A DNA stretch of 40,091 bases, from the NCBI RefSeq assembly GCF_000273745.1, contig NZ_AKVZ01000031.1, positions 1 to 40,091 on the forward strand, given 5' to 3'. The position numbers and the translations under genes are program-made. The notes under the pieces are model-generated. The model did not search any database, had not been told where the DNA came from, and was given only the letters and a program-made list of their open reading frames with translations. Source of the DNA: Rickettsia australis str. Phillips (lineage in GTDB: Bacteria; Pseudomonadota; Alphaproteobacteria; Rickettsiales; Rickettsiaceae). This document shows positions 1-10,000 of this stretch, one piece after another (the first letter of the stretch is position 1; each line of letters opens with the position of its first letter).

Positions 1-939
1 CATTAAAAGGTCAGAAAATTTATCTATAGAATCTTCCGAAACACTACCTAGAACTTCAGACATTTTGTTAAATGCTCCGGTACATTCAAGCACTATATCT
101 ACACCTGCATCTAAAACTCCTTTGGTAATATCTGCCATACTACCGCTTAAAGCTTTCATATCTATTGCATCGGAAATAATAAGCCCTTTAAAGCCTATAT
201 TATTTTTAATATAGGCTTGAACTTTTTTGGATAGGGTGGCAGGGTTCTCAGGATCAAGAGCTTTATAAATTATATGTGCCGTCATAGCAAGTTTAATATT
301 ATCGTGCTTCGCTAGCTCCTTAAATACTTTAAAGTCTGTATCCTCTAGTTCTTTTAAGCTAGTATCAACAATAGGTAACCCTATATGGCTATCCACTTTA
401 GCTCTACCATGACCAGGAATATGTTTTATACAAGCCACGACTTTCTCTTCTTGTAATCCATCTATAGCAGCTAAACATAAAGGCACGACTACTTCCAGCC
501 CTGAGCCGAAACTTCTATCGCCGACTATCTTGTCTGCTCCTTCGTGTATCAAATCCGCTACCGGAGCAAAATCTAGATTAATACCTACTTCTCTTAGCTC
601 TTTGCCTATATTGATATAGTTTTGTTTGCACTCTTGCACATCAACGAAAGTTTGAGCAGCCGGAGCGTCATAAAAAGTTGGTGCTATGAGCCTTTTTACC
701 CTACCTCCCTCTTGATCTATAGAGATGATAGTATTTTCTCCTAATACTTCTTTTATATCTGCAATAAGCTTAATAAGAGTTTCTTTATCCTGCTCACCGT
801 TATCATTCTTTCTAATATTACGACGGAATAAAATTACACCTAAAGGATTATGCTCTTCAAATAATTCTCTTTCAGCATCGGTTAATTCAGGACCGGATAT
901 ACCTATAATTACCGGTTTTGCTCTTTGTCTTATTGTCAT
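1..939 (-). CDS. nagZ: beta-N-acetylhexosaminidase NagZ (partial, 3' end outside window)
   Basis: Glycoside hydrolase family 3 enzyme that removes N-acetylglucosamine from anhydro-muropeptides during peptidoglycan recycling in the cytoplasm. The reading frame is open from the ATG at 939 down to base 1 (313 codons) and runs off the window, so the C-terminus is missing. The family signature KHIPGHG is at residues 172-178 and carries the catalytic-loop His. The SDAIDM motif at residues 256-261 holds the family's catalytic Asp. The N-terminus (TIRQRAKPVIIGISGPELT) matches the usual NagZ start, with GISG and then the GVILF/RRN region. No frameshift or stop is seen. It is the upstream-most minus-strand gene here, with about 50 bp between it and the MerR-like gene. 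Family assignment is firm. Confidence 0.93.
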   Translation of the reverse strand, partial: MTIRQRAKPVIIGISGPELTDAERELFEEHNPLGVILFRRNIRKNDNGEQDKETLIKLIADIKEVLGENTIISIDQEGGRVKRLIAPTFYDAPAAQTFVDVQECKQNYINIGKELREVGINLDFAPVADLIHEGADKIVGDRSFGSGLEVVVPLCLAAIDGLQEEKVVACIKHIPGHGRAKVDSHIGLPIVDTSLKELEDTDFKVFKELAKHDNIKLAMTAHIIYKALDPENPATLSKKVQAYIKNNIGFKGLIISDAIDMKALSGSMADITKGVLDAGVDIVLECTGAFNKMSEVLGSVSEDSIDKFSDLLM

Positions 940-992
940 AATACACTCTTTTCTTGTCTTTAAAACGTGATATGACAAGTACTATACGCAAG

Positions 993-1283
993 TCATCGAG
1001 ACATCAGCAAGAATTTTTTTATTTGAAGAGACAAATTATGAAAGTTGGTAAGTAATATATCGACTTTATCGGTAGACGGAGATATAATATCTTTCTTTAA
1101 AGATTTTTGAAGTAGATCAATATCATTAACAGTATAGTATTTTCTATTATTTATTTTATAATTAGATAAATTAGGGATTTTTGCCTCTAGATATCTTAAT
1201 TGATGTAAAGCAATATTTAAATGCTTAATCACTTCACTAGCAGAATAATATTTTTTTGTTAGCTTATTGTTGGTCATGTTCAT
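993..1283 (-). CDS. MerR-like small DNA-binding protein
   Basis: A 96-residue protein. Its N-terminal half (about residues 8-60) resembles the winged-helix DNA-binding fold of MerR-family regulators: a [13 protein letters not shown] helix-turn, a hydrophobic linker with LRYLEAKIP, then [17 protein letters not shown], which fits the R-x-Y-t-x-x-D-i-x-l-l pattern of the MerR wing. The C-terminal 35 residues form a short helix with no visible metal- or drug-binding domain. The start overlaps the end of the IHF/HU-like gene by 20 bp, so the two are almost certainly co-transcribed and translationally coupled. A second ATG two codons inside could also be the start. This pairing of an IHF-like gene with a MerR-like gene is common in alphaproteobacteria. 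Target genes are unknown. Confidence 0.75.
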   Translation of the reverse strand: MNMTNNKLTKKYYSASEVIKHLNIALHQLRYLEAKIPNLSNYKINNRKYYTVNDIDLLQKSLKKDIISPSTDKVDILLTNFHNLSLQIKKFLLMSR

Positions 1284-1554
1284 TAACTAGGGCTTTTAAT
1301 TTGGAAGAAGGGACAAAACGTAAATTCTTTTTTGATTCTATAATTACTGGTGATTTAGTATGAAAATTTATTCCGGGACGTGGATTTTTTTGTTTAACCT
1401 CAAAGCTACCGAAATTCTTTAAAGTTAATTTTTGCTCTTTTGCTATTTCTAAAATATTAGAAAAAACCGTATTAACTATTTCCTCGCACAAATTATTTGA
1501 AAAACCCAATTTGGAGCTTAACATAGCTGAAATTTTTTCTTTGGTAATAGTCAT
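1264..1554 (-). CDS. integration host factor / HU-family DNA-binding protein
   Basis: A 96-residue member of the bacterial HU/IHF family, which bends DNA and organises the nucleoid. The sequence has the typical layout: an N-terminal helical dimerisation part ([18 protein letters not shown]), then the LKNFGSFEV strand, the DNA-gripping beta-arm region with NPRPGIN, and a closing [13 protein letters not shown] that corresponds to the usual F-x-x-G/S-K-x-L-K-x-x-V-N. The PRPG turn at the arm tip with the intercalating Pro is present. The arm differs from textbook HU (fewer Arg), which suggests an IHF-alpha-like or divergent paralogue; IHF-alpha is the usual label for rickettsial orthologues. It is the first gene of a two-gene unit with the MerR-like gene. 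Confidence 0.85.
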   Translation of the reverse strand: MTITKEKISAMLSSKLGFSNNLCEEIVNTVFSNILEIAKEQKLTLKNFGSFEVKQKNPRPGINFHTKSPVIIESKKNLRFVPSSKLKALVNEHDQQ

Positions 1555-1573
1555 AAATAATACCGATTTTTAA

Positions 1574-1816
1574 TGGTGTCACCCCGTGGTCAAGCCAGCC
1601 TTGTTGCATGGCTTGCAAAACCCACTCTATGTCATTCCTGCGTAGGCAGAAATCCAGTACTTTAAAGCTTTTGAAGCTTTATTTGAATAAAATCTTGATC
1701 TAAAATATTTTTTAAAGCTAGATTTATCTCGCTTTATGATGGACTCCCACCTACGTGGGAATGACATAAGTGAGCCACGCAACAACACCGGTCAAGGCCA
1801 CGGACGGGGTGACAAT
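1574..1816. repeat. composite palindromic element (two nested RPE-type repeats)
   Basis: The stretch between the IHF-like gene and the coiled-coil gene is a nested inverted repeat. The outer arms read gtcaccccgtggtcaag on the left and, inverted, ggacggggtgac on the right. The inner arms read tatgtcattcctgcgtaggc and cctacgtgggaatgacata. Both arm families recur elsewhere in the window: the gtcaccccgtgg type near 14228 and 28707, the tcattcccgc type near 21640, 26856, 33181 and 6934. The simplest reading is that one rickettsial palindromic element landed inside another. No coding function is seen. Confidence 0.8.
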
Positions 1817-1843
1817 GGTAGAACCAAAGCCCACTCAATCAAA

Positions 1844-2305
1844 TTATGAATTTGCTTTTTCTTTATTATATTCGTTAATATTTTTATTTAGCTCTTCTAA
1901 TTTATCCACTAGGTGCTGACGTATTTTTTCTTGCTCCTTGCTTTCTGCTTTTTTATAATTTTCCATTTTTGCTTTTACATCCTCTATACATTTTTGCAGT
2001 TCTTCACCTTTTTTATCTTTCTGATCTTTCACAGTCTTTTTTATCTCTGCAACACTTTGTGTTATCTGATCGTAAGTATTGCTTAAGGTTTGATTAAATG
2101 TATCGGCTCCCGTTTGGGCTAAGTTGGTTAAATTGTCTTTTAATTCCTTTAAATTTTCGGTAATTGTTTTTATACTGGTTGTAACTACTGCTTCAGTTTG
2201 CACTGCATTTGCTTTTGCTTCCTCCTTGGTAGGTGAATCTGCAAAAATGCTAGGTGTTAATAATAATGTAGCAGTAGCACCTAATGTGATTAAAACTTTT
2301 TTCAT
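1844..2305 (-). CDS. exported coiled-coil protein, function unknown
   Basis: A 153-residue protein starting at the ATG at 2305. A clear ribosome binding site (ggag) lies six bases upstream, so the in-frame TTG 12 bases further up (2317) is less likely. The N-terminus is a textbook Sec signal peptide: KK, a hydrophobic core LITLGATATLLLTPSIF, then ADS as a probable cleavage site near residue 22. The rest (about residues 30-150) is almost entirely charged helix with heptad-like hydrophobic spacing and many Lys/Glu, predicted coiled coil, with one Cys. A related broken copy lies directly upstream (2318-2666) on the same strand. No family is recognised. Likely a periplasmic or secreted helical protein; the role is unknown. 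Confidence 0.75.
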   Translation of the reverse strand: MKKVLITLGATATLLLTPSIFADSPTKEEAKANAVQTEAVVTTSIKTITENLKELKDNLTNLAQTGADTFNQTLSNTYDQITQSVAEIKKTVKDQKDKKGEELQKCIEDVKAKMENYKKAESKEQEKIRQHLVDKLEELNKNINEYNKEKANS

Positions 2306-2317
2306 TATATTCTCCAA

Positions 2318-2666
2318 TTATTTATGTTTAGTATTATATTGTTCAATTTTCTTACTTAAATCATCAAGTTTTTTTACAAGAGTTTGTCTATATTCTTCTA
2401 CTTATATCATCTTTAATTTTCTGATAATCTTGTAACTCTTTCGTTAAATTTTTATATTGCTCATTTTTATATTGCTCTTTTATAGTTTCTAAAGAATGGT
2501 CTTTACTGTCCTTAGCATATTCCTCTAAATCATTAATTTTGACGGATAATTTATCCGCTACTTCATGACATTTTTTATTAAAATCGGCAGTAATAATTTT
2601 AGCAGAGTCCTTAAGATTTTTATGTAATGCTTCAAGTGCTTCACTTATAGTTCTTATAAAACCTAT
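2318..2666 (-). pseudogene. broken tandem paralogue of the exported coiled-coil protein
   Basis: Reading the minus strand from about 2666 gives a helical, charged sequence (ISEALEALHKNLKDSAK and on to LTKELQDYQKIKDD) that stops at IKDDISRRI and continues one frame over as EEYRQTLVKKLDDLSKKIEQ to a stop at 2318-2320. That last part aligns by eye with the C-terminus of the neighbouring gene (RQHLVDKLEELNKNINEY), so this is a frameshifted paralogue. The signal-peptide half is not present. A 15-bp unit is tandemly duplicated at 2448-2477 and encodes EQYKN twice. Its stop lies about 12 bases before the start of the intact copy, so the pair was once an operon made by tandem duplication. Confidence 0.65.
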
Positions 2667-2802
2667 TTTTGAAAATAGCTAATAAAAATTAAACTTAGAT
2701 ATTAATATATCGGTATCATAAATAATATAATTTTAAAAAGCAATTTTAAAAAGGACATATTTAATATATAGTTTATTAATATAAAATAAATTTGAGGATG
2801 TC

Positions 2803-3272
2803 ATGACATTAGAACTAGGAACAAAAGTTCCTGATTTATCTTTACACATAGGTAAAGATAAAGTAATTAAACTATCGGATTTAAAAGGAAAATTCATAGT
2901 ACTATATTTTTATCCGAAAGACGATACGCCTGGATGTACTATTGAAGCACAAGATTTTAACAAGCTAAAACCGGAATTCGATACACTTAATACGGTAATT
3001 ATCGGAGTATCCAAAGATAAGCTTGACTCTCATGATAAATTTAAAAAAAATATAGTTTAGGATTTGATTTAGCCTCTGATGCAAATTCAAATTTGTGTGA
3101 ACAATTAGGGGTATGGATAGAAAAATCAATGTTCGGTAAAAAATATATGGGCATTGATAGAGCTACGTTTTTACTTGATAATGAGGGAATAGTTAAGCAT
3201 ATTTGGCGTTCGGTAAATGCTAAAAATCACGCTCAAGAAGTACTTGAAACATTACGAACTATGCTTTCTTAA
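2803..3272 (+). pseudogene. bcp: thioredoxin-dependent thiol peroxidase Bcp, split by a frameshift in an A8 run
   Basis: Peroxiredoxin of the Bcp/PrxQ type, which reduces hydroperoxides with thioredoxin. The first frame gives a good N-terminal half with the active-site motif YPKDDTPGCT and the peroxidatic Cys at residue 45. It stops at 3058-3060, just after a run of eight A (3043-3050). The frame one base over resumes at once as YSLGFDLASDANSN and continues through GVWIEKSMFGKKYMGIDR to LETLRTMLS and a stop at 3270-3272. Adding one A would give KFKKKYSLGFDL and a full-length protein of about 156 residues. There is no second Cys at the +5 position used as resolving Cys in some family members. 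A ribosome binding site (gagg) precedes the ATG. It may be a true pseudogene, a slippage-rescued gene or an assembly error. Confidence 0.85.
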
Positions 3273-3285
3273 GTGTTGTACGTGG

Positions 3286-3350
3286 ATCAATTCCACAGCT
3301 GTCGTACCGTGGCTTAACCATGGTATGACACCGAGGCTGTGGGACCATTC
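3286..3350. repeat. palindromic element between convergent genes
   Basis: Between the end of bcp and the end of lpxL lies an inverted repeat: an outer pair ccacagc / gctgtgg and an inner pair gtcgtaccgtgg / ccatggtatgac around cttaa. It could serve as a bidirectional terminator for the two convergent genes. The arm sequence (cgtggcttaaccatgg) resembles the core of the gtcaccccgtgg-type repeats elsewhere in the window. Confidence 0.6.
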
Positions 3351-3371
3351 AGTCGCTTAGCTCATGACGTT

Positions 3372-4244
3372 TCATTTCTTCCACCTATTGTGAAACCAAA
3401 ACCATTGAGAAGGATTTTGCTTAACCCATTCTCCTAGCATTTGATTAATATTAAGCATAATATTATAGCAATCGGCTTTATTATCGCCGGTTTGCTCAAA
3501 CTTTAATTGCGGATGAACTATTACTTTAAAATAGCTACCTTTAGTTCTGATAATTTGACACGGTATAATTGTATATTTATACTGCAAAGCAATTTTAGCG
3601 ATGGCGTTGGCCGTCATAGCAGGATGCCCTAAAAAAGGCACTTCAATTCCATCGTTCATTTTTTGATCAACAAGCATAACAATAGATTCACCATCCTTGA
3701 TAGCCCTAACTAAAGCGCTACTACCTTCAGGACCTTTCGGTATAAGTCTTAATTTATCACCGGCACGGCTTTCATTAATTAACTTATTAACATACGGGTT
3801 ATTTGCCTTACGGTAAATCACAGCAAATTTCGAATAATATTTATGCAGAAGATGAAGCCCAATATCCCAATTAGCAAAGTGACCACTAAATAATAAAAAT
3901 GGTTGTTCTCCTAGCTTTCTAATATTCTCAATACCTATTATCTCGGTTCTATGTTCTAGCTCAGCTTCGCTCATTTTATTAACATAAGCACTTTCACCGA
4001 TGAATCTACCGAAATTATCCCAAGTTTTATCTATGATTTTTTCAACATCACACATATCGCCGAATACTGCTTTAATATTTCGTCTAGCAATTTTATTAAC
4101 GGCGAATAATATACCGACTTTTCTTGCTATAAAACTACAAATATCTGCTGCTTTATCTACACCGAATATTCCTATTACTTTAAGGAATATAACGACGATA
4201 AAATACTCAATTAAATATCTGAGCTTTTTGAAAAATTTTTTCAT
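3372..4244 (-). CDS. lpxL: lipid A acyloxyacyl transferase (LpxL/HtrB family)
   Basis: Inner-membrane enzyme that adds a secondary acyl chain to lipid A (Lauroyl/LPS acyltransferase family). It has an N-terminal membrane anchor (about residues 11-30), then the catalytic HX4D motif HFANWD at residues 122-127, an RKANNPYVN substrate region, and the family's [14 protein letters not shown] block. Length (290 residues) is normal. It starts 38 bp inside the 3' end of lpxK, so the two genes are translated as a coupled pair, which fits consecutive late steps of lipid A synthesis. Which acyl chain and which position (LpxL versus LpxM type) cannot be told from sequence alone. Confidence 0.88.
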   Translation of the reverse strand: MKKFFKKLRYLIEYFIVVIFLKVIGIFGVDKAADICSFIARKVGILFAVNKIARRNIKAVFGDMCDVEKIIDKTWDNFGRFIGESAYVNKMSEAELEHRTEIIGIENIRKLGEQPFLLFSGHFANWDIGLHLLHKYYSKFAVIYRKANNPYVNKLINESRAGDKLRLIPKGPEGSSALVRAIKDGESIVMLVDQKMNDGIEVPFLGHPAMTANAIAKIALQYKYTIIPCQIIRTKGSYFKVIVHPQLKFEQTGDNKADCYNIMLNINQMLGEWVKQNPSQWFWFHNRWKK

Positions 4245-5184
4245 TTAATAAATCATGGTTGTTTATAGATAGTTCTACATCTAAACAGACAATATTATTA
4301 TTTAAATCATTAAACTTAATATGATCTTTTCTTGTAGTAATTAAGGTAGCATTATGCTTTTTAGCTAATGAATATAAATTTTCCAAATCTGCTTGTAAAT
4401 AATTATAATGATCAGGAAAAATTTTATAACCGGTTATATTCAGTCCATAATTTTTTAAAGTTGAAAAGAAACGTTCAGGATTACCGATACCGCTAAAAGC
4501 AAAATAATTTTTAGTTTGATCTATATTATTTGAAGGAACTATTTGAGCATTTATTAATTTATTGGCATAAGGAGTTAAAATATTCGGTATTTTATCATTG
4601 GTACTACTGACTAAAAAAATTAAATCAGCTGCATCAAGGGCTTTATTTGGATATTGTCTTAAAGGCCCTGCAGGAATTAGAAAGCCATTGCCAAAAAGCC
4701 TTTGGCTATCTACTGAAACTATAGTAAAATCTTTATAAAAATAAGGATTTTGTAGGAAATCATCCATTATTATTATATCAGGTTTAAGCTCGTTAATTAA
4801 TGGTAAAATCTCTTTAATATTTTTAGTAGCAATAACTGTTTCATGTTTTGCAAGTATTACTCCCTCATCTCCTACCTCTAATGCTGTATGTCCTTGATGT
4901 ATGGTAGTTGCACTTTTAAGGTTACTACCATAAGCCTTAGTTACTATTACAAAACTTACATTTTTAGCTCTCAGTAATTTGGCTAGATACATTACTATCT
5001 GTGTCTTACCCGTACCTCCTACGCTACAATTACCAACACAAATAACTTTAGCAGGCAACATAATAGCACGTGCTAAACTAGCTCGTAAATAGCCTAAAAA
5101 TTTATATATCAGGCTTATAGGCAAAAGCAAATAAGCTATAATATTTCGCTTCTGCCAAAATTTAGGATATAAAAGTTTGATCAT
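4207..5184 (-). CDS. lpxK: tetraacyldisaccharide 4'-kinase LpxK
   Basis: Phosphorylates the 4' position of the tetraacyl-disaccharide 1-phosphate to make lipid IVA, at the cytoplasmic face of the inner membrane. The 325-residue protein has the LpxK order: a short N-terminal membrane-associated stretch with [15 protein letters not shown], the P-loop [11 protein letters not shown] at residues 51-61, the GDEGVILA motif, IIMDDFLQN (the family's DDG/DDF Walker-B-like block), and a C-terminal [11 protein letters not shown] and FPDHYNY block. All these are family hallmarks. Upstream partner of lpxL with a 38-bp overlap. Confidence 0.95.
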   Translation of the reverse strand: MIKLLYPKFWQKRNIIAYLLLPISLIYKFLGYLRASLARAIMLPAKVICVGNCSVGGTGKTQIVMYLAKLLRAKNVSFVIVTKAYGSNLKSATTIHQGHTALEVGDEGVILAKHETVIATKNIKEILPLINELKPDIIIMDDFLQNPYFYKDFTIVSVDSQRLFGNGFLIPAGPLRQYPNKALDAADLIFLVSSTNDKIPNILTPYANKLINAQIVPSNNIDQTKNYFAFSGIGNPERFFSTLKNYGLNITGYKIFPDHYNYLQADLENLYSLAKKHNATLITTRKDHIKFNDLNNNIVCLDVELSINNHDLLNEKIFQKAQIFN

Positions 5185-5242
5185 ATTATATATAAATTAG
5201 ATTAATATTTGTGTTATTGCATGGATCGACAAACCTACTCTA

Positions 5243-6097
5243 TCAACATTTACGGCAGTTAAAAATAAAGTCCAACGGATTGATTGCTTTGTTGTCTAGT
5301 AGAATTTCAAAATGCAAATGTTCACCCGTTGCATTACCGGTTCTTCCTTGTATACCGATAAATTGACCCCGCTTAATTTTATTGCCTTCCTTAACTGACA
5401 TTTCCTTTAAATGAGCATATTTCGTAACAAATTTGCGTCCATGTTTAATCTCAACAAAATTCCCGTAATCAGGTGCTCTAGCGGCTTTTATAACAATTCC
5501 ACTTGCTGCTGCATATATCGGTGCTGCTTTTTTAGCTTGTAAATCAATACCGCTATGGAAACATTTCTTTTTTCTTTTCTTTTTATGAGGACTTTTCCTA
5601 GTTCCGTAATGGCTAGTAATTTTCGGCTCATATTCCGGCATCATAAGCGGTATCGTGCTAATGATCTTATCAAGCTTGGTTAGTTCTGAAATATTATTCC
5701 TATGAGTCTGTTTTTTTGCAAAATAACTAGCTTCCGGTTTAGAGAGAAACTTATATTTTGAATTTAATTTTGTTACAACTGCCTTTATATCAGCTATTTT
5801 TATTTCGGCTGCTTTATTAAATTCTGTCAGGTTTTTATTATGGAATTTTTGTAAAACAATCTTATTCTGCTTAGGGTTATTAATTATCAGACCTAAGTTT
5901 TTTGCGTATATACATTTGTTATTTTTGTTTGTTAAATCATACTGTACTACTAAATCCGCATGACTGATTTTATATTTTTGCTTTAATTGAGATGAAGTAG
6001 TAGAAAGTAATCTAGTATCACTAGATTCTTTAATACTGCTGCAACCTTGAACAAGAAAAACTATAAACAGTAAAAAGATATATTTTTGAAAAAACAT
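5243..6097 (-). CDS. M23-family peptidoglycan endopeptidase lipoprotein
   Basis: A 284-residue envelope protein. The N-terminus is a lipoprotein signal peptide with lipobox LVQGC (lipidated Cys at residue 19). The C-terminal half (about residues 160-275) is a LytM/M23 domain: the HSGIDL zinc motif (H-x3-D), the AAPIYAAASGIV strand, GNFVEIKHG, TKYAHL, KRGQFIGIQGRTGNATG, and the HLHFEI zinc/catalytic motif. All M23 metal ligands are present, so it should be an active enzyme, unlike the degenerate NlpD/EnvC activators. No LysM domain is seen. Its start shares one base with the end of rlmJ, so the two are co-transcribed. Likely role: remodelling the cell wall at growth or division. Confidence 0.88.
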   Translation of the reverse strand: MFFQKYIFLLFIVFLVQGCSSIKESSDTRLLSTTSSQLKQKYKISHADLVVQYDLTNKNNKCIYAKNLGLIINNPKQNKIVLQKFHNKNLTEFNKAAEIKIADIKAVVTKLNSKYKFLSKPEASYFAKKQTHRNNISELTKLDKIISTIPLMMPEYEPKITSHYGTRKSPHKKKRKKKCFHSGIDLQAKKAAPIYAAASGIVIKAARAPDYGNFVEIKHGRKFVTKYAHLKEMSVKEGNKIKRGQFIGIQGRTGNATGEHLHFEILLDNKAINPLDFIFNCRKC

Positions 6098-6885
6098 TAA
6101 AAGTAAATATACGTAAATTTTAAGTTTAAAATATTGCTTAAATAACCCGTTAATTTTTCTAATTCTCCTATAATATTTAGAGGATTAATTAACATTAATC
6201 CACACTTAACCATATTTTTATCACTATTTAAAAGCTCATATTCAATAATTATAGCTTCGTTAAATCCAATATTTTTGTAATTGTGGTAAAAATCACGGAC
6301 CAAAGGTAAATCCTTTATAGGATACCAAATTAAGATGGGATTATTAAGAACTCGTAGCTTAATTTTTTTAAGTGCTTCAAGTAATTTTTGGAACTCATTT
6401 TTTACTTCAAAAGGCGGATCAAGAAAAATTAACCCTCTATTCTCTTTAAATGGTAGAAAAGCTTTAATCGCATTATAAGCATCTATATTATGCGTATCAT
6501 TTAGTAATAATTTTTTTAAACTTAAATAATCGCTTGGATGAAGTTCGCAGGCAATTAAACGATCATTTGCTCTCAATAATTGTTTAATTATAAAAGGTGA
6601 GCCAGGATAATGATTTTGTCCTGCTAGATTTACTATATTTAAGAAAGTTTGTAAGAGTTCAAGAATAGGATTAGTAGCTTGCAGTAATTTATTAATTCCC
6701 GTATCGCTTTCTAGAGTTTTAGAAGCCGCTTCCAAGTTTAAATCATAAAGACCAAGACCTGCAAAAGCATCTAAAACCGCAAAAGGTTTATCTTTTTTCT
6801 TAAGCTGTTCTAAAATGCTAATTAGCACTAAATGTTTGACTATATCGGCAAAATTGCCTGCATGATAAATATGACGATAGTTCAT
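6097..6885 (-). CDS. rlmJ: 23S rRNA (adenine-N6)-methyltransferase RlmJ
   Basis: Methylates N6 of A2030 (E. coli numbering) in 23S rRNA. The protein opens with NYRHIYHAGNFADIVKH, the hallmark of RlmJ, followed by the SAM-binding LDAFAGLGLYDL block and the catalytic FLDPPFE motif (DPPF at residues 156-159). Length (262 residues) fits the family. It overlaps the M23 lipoprotein gene downstream by one base. The region upstream of its start holds the relBE relic. Confidence 0.9.
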   Translation of the reverse strand: MNYRHIYHAGNFADIVKHLVLISILEQLKKKDKPFAVLDAFAGLGLYDLNLEAASKTLESDTGINKLLQATNPILELLQTFLNIVNLAGQNHYPGSPFIIKQLLRANDRLIACELHPSDYLSLKKLLLNDTHNIDAYNAIKAFLPFKENRGLIFLDPPFEVKNEFQKLLEALKKIKLRVLNNPILIWYPIKDLPLVRDFYHNYKNIGFNEAIIIEYELLNSDKNMVKCGLMLINPLNIIGELEKLTGYLSNILNLKFTYIYF

Positions 6886-6891
6886 TTTAAA

Positions 6892-6990
6892 TTAATCATA
6901 AATTTCACTTCTATGACCAGCTCGCTCATATAACTCTATGTCATGCCCACGAAAGCGGGAATGACATAGAGCATATACTTTATAAATCAT
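6892..6990 (-). pseudogene. RelE-type toxin remnant with a palindromic repeat running through it
   Basis: A 32-codon open frame starts with ATG at 6990, overlapping the end of the antitoxin gene by 11 bp as toxin genes in such pairs do. It begins MIYKVYA, then is occupied by the palindrome at 6934-6971 read through in frame (LCHSRFRGHDIE), and ends LYERAGHRSEIYD. The end resembles RelE/ParE-type toxins, which commonly close with a ..GHR..IY motif. A working toxin of this fold needs about 85-100 residues, so the central catalytic body is gone. Most likely the toxin was deleted in its middle with the repeat now joining the two ends. Confidence 0.6.
6934..6971. repeat. RPE-type hairpin with GAAA loop
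   Basis: The left arm ctctatgtcatgcccac and right arm gcgggaatgacatagag surround a gaaa loop, with 15 of 17 positions paired. It is the same arm family as the perfect hairpin at 33181-33208. It lies inside the short frame left from the RelE toxin and stays open in that frame. Confidence 0.85.
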
Positions 6991-7216
6991 ATTTCTTTTT
7001 TAAGAATTCCGTTGCTTTCTTCTGCAGTATAAAATTTTTATTTGGATTATTGCTTCTTGCTAAAGCAATTTCTGCATCTTCTCTCTCTTCTTTTAATGCA
7101 CATAAATAATTTTTAATTGCTTCTCGTCTCAGCTTAGATTTAGGCATTTCCTCTAATTTAGCTACAATTGTTAATTCATTATTTAAATCATTAGGGATAA
7201 CAATACTATGCCCCAT
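6980..7216 (-). CDS. ribbon-helix-helix antitoxin, RelB/StbD-like, orphan
   Basis: A 78-residue protein. The N-terminus HSIVIPNDLNNELTIVAKLEEMPKSKLRREAIKNYL has the beta-strand plus two-helix plan of a ribbon-helix-helix DNA-binding domain, as in antitoxins that repress their own operon. The C-terminal part (KEEREDAEIALARSNN and so on) is charged helix, typical of the toxin-wrapping tail. A strong ribosome binding site (aaagagg) lies six bases before the ATG. The partner toxin downstream is reduced to a 32-codon remnant, so this antitoxin appears to have outlived its toxin. It may now act only as a repressor or as an anti-addiction factor. Confidence 0.72.
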   Translation of the reverse strand: MGHSIVIPNDLNNELTIVAKLEEMPKSKLRREAIKNYLCALKEEREDAEIALARSNNPNKNFILQKKATEFLKKKYDL

Positions 7217-7243
7217 AAAATGCCTCTTTATATTTATAATATA

Positions 7244-9555
<2,312 letters not shown>

Positions 9556-9587
9556 TCATTTACATTGCTCAATAACTATAAATTTTG

Positions 9588-9757
9588 TCATTGCGAGGAG
9601 GCGTTGTTGCGTGGACCGGTTTTCCGTCATTGCGAGAAGAATTACATAGTAATTAGACGAAGCAATCCAGGAAAAATAATAAAAAAATCTGTAAATCAGA
9701 ATTTTTACTAGATTGCTTCGCCAATTACTCCATAATTTCCTCGAAATGACGGCTTGA
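9588..9757. repeat. palindromic element, gtcattgcgag type
   Basis: A long imperfect inverted repeat. One arm holds gtcattgcgagaagaattac, atagtaattagacgaagcaatcc; the other holds agattgcttcgccaattac and cctcgaaatgacgg. A partial extra copy (gtcattgcgaggaggcgttg) sits at the left edge. The same arm family recurs at 37617-37700. It abuts and probably forms the 3' end of the YefM remnant's reading frame. It accounts for the spurious 77-codon frame at 9556-9789. Confidence 0.8.
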
Positions 9758-9952
9758 GTATCTGTTTCTAAAATTTTTATTTTCTTCAAAATCGTTAATT
9801 GCTCGCTTTAGTCTTTCAGCATTCTTAAGACTTTTTAACAAATATAAAGTTTCTGCTATAGAATTATGATCTTCAAGCGATATAATAGCCACCGATTTTT
9901 ATTTTTTTCTATCTATAATCACTAAAGTATGATCTACATAAACCTTTTCCAT
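9725..9952 (-). pseudogene. YefM/Phd-family antitoxin remnant
   Basis: From ATG at 9952 the frame reads MEKVYVDHTLVIIDRKK, then a TAA stop (9899-9901), then KSVAIISLEDHNSIAETLYL and LLKSLKNAERLKRAINDFEE. The combination VII-x-RK..VxxxSLEDxNSIxETxYLLxSxxNAxRL is characteristic of YefM antitoxins of the YefM-YoeB family. The usual N-terminal 25 residues before VII are shortened, so there is a deletion as well as the nonsense codon. The C-terminus runs into the neighbouring palindromic element and ends HFEEIME. No YoeB toxin is visible on either side. Confidence 0.65.
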
Positions 9953-10000
9953 AACATAATCTATTTAAGTACGTTTTATAATTAGTCAACTAAGGGTTTA

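Noticed and set aside
725..970. 81-codon plus-strand open frame
   Set aside because: It lies antisense to the 5' end of nagZ, which has family motifs over its whole length.
2124..2435. 103-codon plus-strand hydrophobic frame
   Set aside because: Antisense of the signal-peptide coiled-coil gene and its broken paralogue; hydrophobicity comes from reading Lys/Glu codons backward.
9556..9789. 77-codon minus-strand frame
   Set aside because: Mostly within the palindromic element; no ribosome binding site and no family pattern. The real homology (YefM) is in another frame.
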